DNA of 64,000 bases from JAHBNG01 sp039028975. GTDB lineage: Bacteria; Chloroflexota; Anaerolineae; Caldilineales; Caldilineaceae. This document shows, in pieces, positions 60,133-64,000 of the stretch. The translations under genes were made by a program, and so were the position numbers. The notes below the pieces were generated by a model. It was not told the DNA's origin. It made no database searches and was given only the letters and a program-made list of their open reading frames with translations. The first letter of the stretch is position 1. Each line of letters starts with the position of its first letter. The stretch is taken from NCBI GenBank assembly GCA_039028975.1, contig JBCCHB010000073.1:1-64000 (forward strand), read 5' to 3'.

Positions 60133-60202
60133 AGTATAGCGACCCTTCGCCATCAAACCGCCACGAACGCTATCAAAAAACGCCACGAATGCGCCACGAA
60201 TA
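60133..60202 (-). promoter_or_regulatory. Promoter with 11-bp-spaced iterons (array A, SARP-like)
   Basis: A -10 TATACT on the minus strand (60133-60138) is preceded by a 9-bp gap and then units at exact 11-bp steps: CGCCATCAA (60148), CGCCACGAA (60159), a degenerate unit (60170), CGCCACGAA (60181) and CGCCACGAA (60192), written on the plus strand. It drives the small frameshifted gene. The same layout occurs at 61206-61285. Confidence 0.65.
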
Positions 60203-60231
60203 TGTCTCACGCGTTGAAGAATGTAGGGCAT

Positions 60232-60269
60232 AAAAAAATCACGTTCGATAAACGCTGTCGAACGTGATT
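60232..60269 (-). terminator. Rho-independent terminator of the YceI-like gene
   Basis: AATCACGTTCGA / TCGAACGTGATT form a perfect 12-bp stem. On the minus strand it is followed by a run of seven T. It lies 62 bp after the stop of the YceI-like lipoprotein gene. Confidence 0.85.
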
Positions 60270-60330
60270 CCCTGTCAGTTATTCAATTGTTCTGTATGTA
60301 AAGTGCAAAAGCACTTTGGATGCTATTTGG

Positions 60331-61014
60331 CTAGCTGCTGCTTGCTACCAGGGTCACCTGCATGATTACCTCATCCTGAATCACCCGATCGCCTAGCCCG
60401 TCGAAGAAGTTACCAGAGCCGTAGATAACACCCCAATCAGTTCGGTCAAACGCGATATCAGCTGTGGCCGTCAGCATACCCTCGTCCACAATAACATCTG
60501 TGATGAAAGTTAGTTCGTCGGTAACATCCTTAATGGTGAGGTCCGCCGTGACAAGGTACTGAGCTTCCACATCCGTTGCCTCGGCAGATTTGAAGACAAG
60601 CATGGATGTTGGCCAGGTGTCGACTTCGAAGAAGTCTTCATTCATCAAGTGACCGATGAGATTGTTGGCCGTGTCGCCACTCAAATTGATGGAACTCATG
60701 GTCGTCATGTCGATGGATACGCTGCCACCAGTGAGAGTGGTGCCGGCAAATTCCAGGGAGCCTTCAGCAATATCGATGGTTCCTGTCTGCTCCTGGCCAA
60801 CAATGTTAGAGCCGATCCAAATTAGCTCACTTGCAGTAGCATCGACGGCAAAGCTGGTTGGCTCACCAGATGGCTCTTCAGCCTCGCTGTCGCTTTCTTC
60901 TACCGCAACGGCTTCAGCGGCTGGTTCGGCAGGCTCTGGCAAGGGCATGGTACAGGCCGCGAAGATGAGTGCAGTGATGAGTGAAGTGATTAGCAGGAGT
61001 GAGTTATGTTTCAT
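60331..61014 (-). CDS. YceI-like domain lipoprotein
   Basis: A 227-residue lipoprotein. The signal peptide ends LIFAACTMP with Cys21 as the lipid-anchored residue, then comes an acidic Ala/Glu/Pro linker (about 26-52). The rest is a YceI-type beta-barrel lipocalin-like domain: FAVDATASELIWIGSNIVG at its start, GGSVSIDMTTMSSINL and the typical ending FDRTDWGVIYGSGNFFDGLGD. YceI proteins bind polyisoprenoids or other amphiphiles in the envelope. The promoter carries the same iteron array as the neighbouring small gene, and a terminator follows, so it is a single-gene transcript with a leader of about 185 nt if the TATACT at 61206-61211 is used. Confidence 0.88.
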   Translation of the reverse strand: MKHNSLLLITSLITALIFAACTMPLPEPAEPAAEAVAVEESDSEAEEPSGEPTSFAVDATASELIWIGSNIVGQEQTGTIDIAEGSLEFAGTTLTGGSVSIDMTTMSSINLSGDTANNLIGHLMNEDFFEVDTWPTSMLVFKSAEATDVEAQYLVTADLTIKDVTDELTFITDVIVDEGMLTATADIAFDRTDWGVIYGSGNFFDGLGDRVIQDEVIMQVTLVASSS

Positions 61015-61205
61015 GATTTACTTTTCCTTACGAATTGTGGCTCAGTGGGACACTGTACAGCTTTCAGCTAGTAAAACAAACTAGGTATCTACGTAAGGAG
61101 TTACGACAAACTAGACGAGTGGCATACGAGATCCGATTGAGCCAGGATTGTGTCCAACAAAGAGTTGGAATGCAGATTATATTTGAGCGAAATACTGCTG
61201 TCTGT

Positions 61206-61285
61206 AGTATAGCCACCTAGCGTAACAGAAGCGCCACGGTGAGTATCAGATGCACCACAAAAGCGCCACGAATACGCCACGAAAT
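61206..61285 (-). promoter_or_regulatory. Promoter with 11-bp-spaced iterons (array B, SARP-like)
   Basis: TATACT on the minus strand (61206-61211), a 9-bp gap, then CGTAACAGA (61221), CGCCACGGT (61232), a degenerate GTATCA unit (61243), CACCACAAA (61253), CGCCACGAA (61264) and CGCCACGAA (61275). Steps are 11, 11, 10, 11 and 11 bp. It matches array A element by element and should drive the YceI-like gene. Confidence 0.65.
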
Positions 61286-61343
61286 TGCTCAAAAGATAAA
61301 TGAAAAATGCGCTCATTAAGATGGGTACTGAGTGATCACATGA

Positions 61344-61392
61344 CCAATAAAAATAGCGCTCGATAAAACTCATCGAGCGCTATTTTTATTGG
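61344..61392. terminator. Bidirectional rho-independent terminator
   Basis: A perfect 21-bp inverted repeat (core AATAGCGCTCGAT) with a 7-nt AAAACTC loop, whose arms end in A5/T5 runs. It lies about 50 bp after the stop of the clostripain-family gene. Confidence 0.9.
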
Positions 61393-61440
61393 CATGGGCC
61401 GAAAACCTCGCGTCTTAAGCGAATCTCAATAAGCGAAATT

Positions 61441-64000
61441 TTACTGGGTCATGATAGGTAAAAAGAGTTCCCTCATCCCGCTAGAGGTAGCCGATTCTCT
61501 CTCGGCAGGGCCAGGATCGGTTTGCATACCAGGGCGTCGGCTATCGTTGGCAAAGTAAGCTTGGAGAAATTCATCCCACATACCGTCCCGAGTCGAGTTA
61601 TAAATGCGCCCATTAATATAAGGACGATACCAGCTACTGGCCGTCTGGGGCCAGAAGATGCTGAGGCCGTGGGTGTTTTTGTAATCGAGTTCGTCGAAGG
61701 ATAGCTGGGAGTTGCGGGTAACGCTTGCTTCAATAGCCGCTTTGAGGGCATTGGATTCAGCAACAGCAACACCTTGGGTAGCCAATTTATCTGCCAGATC
61801 CCAGAGATCGATATATTGATCGTCATCGGTCAGTTTCTTGTCACTGTTGCTATCGATCTTTTGGGCTTGGCTGCGGGCTAAAGCAATCTTGTCCCGCTGA
61901 GCATTCAACTGTCCTATGAGCGCGTTGGACCAATTGTTGACCGCGCTGTGTACCGTGGAGATGTGGGTCGTGTTGACCAAGGTCATGGCATAGGGTAAGT
62001 TGGTGACACTACGCTGATAGACGTCAAACATGATGTCGCCAAATTCGCTGCCTGACGTGGCGCTGGTAAACTTTTCATCCTTCATATAAGATGGGTATGA
62101 ACCATCATTGGTAAAGCTAACGGTTGGAAAGAAAAAGAGATTTTTAGCAAAGGTGCGCACATCATAGGCGTTCTCATAGGTCCCCATCAAGCAGGCTTCG
62201 TAGGCCAGGATGTCTAGAGGCTGGGAACCGTTCTTGGTAACGGCCTTTAAGACTGAATATAGCTCGGCATTGGTCAACTTATCTTTTTTGTTGGTGGCAT
62301 CACGGTTGGAATCATCCCAGGCGATGCCGGTTACGCCAGCACCGTGATTATCAATGGCCAAGTAATAGTGATCAGCTGGGTAGTTACGCATAGACCATTC
62401 GATAAAGCTCTGCATGGTCTGGGGATCTCCCATATTGATCTCACCCATGTCCCAGCGATTGACATTGTCGGTGTATTGGCCATCCTGCTGTACATAGTAA
62501 CGGGTGGCTTTGCCATCTCCTTCGCAGAAGATGGGCACCCTGTCTAGCAGAACCAATACCTTTAAGAAGCCGTCTGGGCCAATTTTGCCACCCAGTTCCT
62601 TCTCTACCCGGCTGACTAAACCAGGATAAACACCACAGAGATTAGTATCCCCATCCATATAGATCATGACTGTCCACGTATCGGCTGGTGGCTCTGGCGC
62701 AGGTGGCTCGGTGACAACGGGTGGGGGATTGGCTGGCGTTTCATCCGTAGCTGGTATTCGTTGAATTCGGACAGAGTAAACTTGACTACGGTCCCCCGTT
62801 TCATCGTAAGAGGTTACCGCTGCATAGTAGGTGCCTGCCGTCTCTATCTTGCAGGTTAGGTAGGGATCGAACGAGAACTCATCGTCGTCATTCTGGCAGA
62901 CCGTATTTTCATCAGCATCCAAGAGGTAGGCAAAGGCATCAAGGGGGGAACCGTTCACATCCGCATCCACATCAACCACAACGGTGTCACCGACATTGGC
63001 TTCCACACGGAAGAGATCGTAGTCAAAGTCTGGATCAATGGTTAAACCAGTGTAGCTGATAGGTAGGGTGCTGGTGATGGCCTCTTCTGGGTAGTCGTTG
63101 GGTTCAAGGGTGTCACCAGCACTGCCGCCAGTCACGATTTCGACAGTGACATCGTCGATGTAAACTGTGGTGTTGAGCCTTTCATCGGTAAACATCTCAA
63201 AGACGAGAGAGACGGTTTGACCTCGTACCAATTCCCACTCATCTCCGGTTAGCAGATAATCTACCTCCCACCAGCTATCTGGGTCAAATTCGGTTGTATA
63301 GGCATCGATGCCATCCAAACAGCCTAGGTCAATCAATAAACTACCTAAGCCGGTTGGGCCAGTAGCTGTGCCGCCGCTGCTCCTGTTACCGGTCCCATAA
63401 AGACCGGCACAGAAGAGATCGGCATCAGCCGCGGTCTCCTCGCTAAACTGGTTGATCCAGAAGCCAAAAGAGGCATAGGTAATGTCACTATCTGGCAGTG
63501 CGACAGACTGGTAGAAGCTTTCTTCGGCATTTGCAATCCCGCCCAACCAGGCCACATAGTCGCCATCATTGGGATTGACTTCTATCTCCACAATGGCAGT
63601 TGACTCGTCGGGCACAACCCAGTCATCAAAATCGCCCGTTTCAAAATCACCATTCAAGATGGCATCGCTGGCTTCTATCGGACCTGTGTCCACATAGGTC
63701 CAGACGGTCACATCATCGATCCAGACGCCTTTATACTCCTTGTCATCCGCATTGTTGGCGTTGCTTTGAAAAAACCAGGAGATGTAGATCTGATCGTACC
63801 CCAGGTATTCGGAGAGATCCACGGTGTATTCCTGCCAACCGCCCGAATCACCTGACCAATATTCGCCATAATAATCCACGTCATCAAAGGAGGCGCCCAC
63901 AAAGATCGTATCGGAAATTGGCTCAGTATCCATCAACATGGCAAATGTAATATCGGCCATCTGTACTTCGCTGAGATCAATGGTGCGTGAGATAGTCAGC
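61441..64000 (-). CDS. Clostripain (C11) family cysteine protease, 5' end outside the window
   Basis: The frame stays open to the right edge, so the N-terminus is missing. A Met at 63960 is internal: upstream codons continue a beta-domain sequence (TISRTIDLSEVQ). The visible 853 codons contain two MAM/jelly-roll-like domains (WIDDVTVWTY and YIDDVTVEIV end them), a PPC-type domain (GDTVVVDVDADVNGSPLDA to CKIETAGTYYAAVTSYDE, by its ends) and a Pro-rich linker. The C11 peptidase follows: WTVMIYMDGDTNLCG, the catalytic His in LAIDNHGAGVTG and the catalytic Cys in LAYEACLMGTYENAYDV. It ends GMRELFLPIMTQ. A secreted, Arg-specific type cysteine endopeptidase is likely. Confidence 0.88.
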   Translation of the reverse strand, partial: LTISRTIDLSEVQMADITFAMLMDTEPISDTIFVGASFDDVDYYGEYWSGDSGGWQEYTVDLSEYLGYDQIYISWFFQSNANNADDKEYKGVWIDDVTVWTYVDTGPIEASDAILNGDFETGDFDDWVVPDESTAIVEIEVNPNDGDYVAWLGGIANAEESFYQSVALPDSDITYASFGFWINQFSEETAADADLFCAGLYGTGNRSSGGTATGPTGLGSLLIDLGCLDGIDAYTTEFDPDSWWEVDYLLTGDEWELVRGQTVSLVFEMFTDERLNTTVYIDDVTVEIVTGGSAGDTLEPNDYPEEAITSTLPISYTGLTIDPDFDYDLFRVEANVGDTVVVDVDADVNGSPLDAFAYLLDADENTVCQNDDDEFSFDPYLTCKIETAGTYYAAVTSYDETGDRSQVYSVRIQRIPATDETPANPPPVVTEPPAPEPPADTWTVMIYMDGDTNLCGVYPGLVSRVEKELGGKIGPDGFLKVLVLLDRVPIFCEGDGKATRYYVQQDGQYTDNVNRWDMGEINMGDPQTMQSFIEWSMRNYPADHYYLAIDNHGAGVTGIAWDDSNRDATNKKDKLTNAELYSVLKAVTKNGSQPLDILAYEACLMGTYENAYDVRTFAKNLFFFPTVSFTNDGSYPSYMKDEKFTSATSGSEFGDIMFDVYQRSVTNLPYAMTLVNTTHISTVHSAVNNWSNALIGQLNAQRDKIALARSQAQKIDSNSDKKLTDDDQYIDLWDLADKLATQGVAVAESNALKAAIEASVTRNSQLSFDELDYKNTHGLSIFWPQTASSWYRPYINGRIYNSTRDGMWDEFLQAYFANDSRRPGMQTDPGPAERESATSSGMRELFLPIMTQ

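Larger units (their letters stand above)
61015..61440. other. Intergenic region with iteron promoter and bidirectional terminator
   Basis: No gene is supported in these 426 bp. It contains the leader of the YceI-like gene, iteron array B at 61206-61285 and the long terminator hairpin at 61344-61392 that ends the clostripain-type gene. Confidence 0.7.

Noticed and set aside
59998..60231. 77-codon minus-strand open frame
   Set aside because: Its 5' part is the iteron promoter region; only its last 15 codons, after a strong ribosome-binding site, look translated and belong to the frameshifted gene.
63345..63960. Treating Met at 63960 as the true start of the clostripain-type protease
   Set aside because: Codons upstream to the window edge stay open and continue the same beta-domain pattern, and no signal peptide follows the Met; the gene is partial.

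Overview
The window looks like a chromosomal stretch from a bacterium of the phylum Chloroflexota (Caldilineae/Anaerolineae-like). This placement is an inference from gene style, not a database result. The signs are: very long secreted mosaic proteins (SH3-M23, SdrD_B-like, BACON-like, clostripain), a LysM protein with a Thr/Pro linker, GT-C membrane glycosyltransferases with an extra beta-rich C-terminus, a BTAD/NB-ARC/TPR regulator and Cys-anchored lipoproteins. Base composition is roughly balanced by eye. I saw no rRNA, tRNA, CRISPR array or intact transposase.

Layout. (1) 0.4-5.1 kb, minus strand: a ketopantoate-reductase-like gene translationally coupled to a 1247-residue glycosidase-like/6xSH3/M23 protein. 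(2) 5.2-8.3 kb: acyl-CoA ligase, SCP2-like protein and a crotonase with the acidic triad of dienoyl-CoA isomerases; the ligase and the crotonase share a similar leader sequence. (3) 8.4-28.8 kb: a long, almost entirely plus-strand catabolic island. It holds a GntR/FCD regulator with a perfect palindrome, a PLP C-S enzyme, two SDRs, hydantoinase/oxoprolinase subunits A and B, a dihydroorotate-dehydrogenase-like protein fused to a membrane domain, three DAO-type flavoproteins (one monomeric-sarcosine-oxidase-like), a YdhR-like protein, a NitT/TauT/ThiY-type ABC importer and a split ThDP decarboxylase. Together these suggest import and stepwise breakdown of an unknown nitrogenous compound, probably with a cyclic amide/imide and an N-alkyl amine, ending in a 2-oxo acid; the substrate is not established. 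(4) 28.8-31.9 kb: two small paralogous membrane proteins under a TetR regulator with twin operators, then a sulfatase. (5) 32.3-37.1 kb: a 1590-residue repeat-rich surface protein, followed by 1.1 kb without a clear gene. (6) 38.2-42.1 kb: acetoacetyl-CoA ligase, fructosamine kinase, acetyltransferase. (7) 42.1-49.7 kb: a flippase-like membrane protein, two GT-C glycosyltransferase-like proteins, a lipoprotein and rsmD. (8) 49.9-64 kb: a SARP/BTAD-type NB-ARC regulator, a LysM/WG-repeat protein, a 1665-residue metzincin protease, a small apparently frameshifted gene, a YceI lipoprotein and a clostripain-family protease running off the window.

The most notable non-coding signals are two matching promoter regions (about 60.13-60.20 kb and 61.21-61.29 kb) with 11-bp-spaced CGCCACGAA iterons placed 9 bp upstream of TATACT. 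This is the geometry expected for SARP-type activators, and a BTAD regulator lies about 8 kb away. Also notable are a 153-bp nested palindromic element that has supplied the last codons of the sarcosine-oxidase-like gene, a second palindromic element beside it, and a pair of about 55-bp elements with inverted ends at 23.2 and 38.05 kb.
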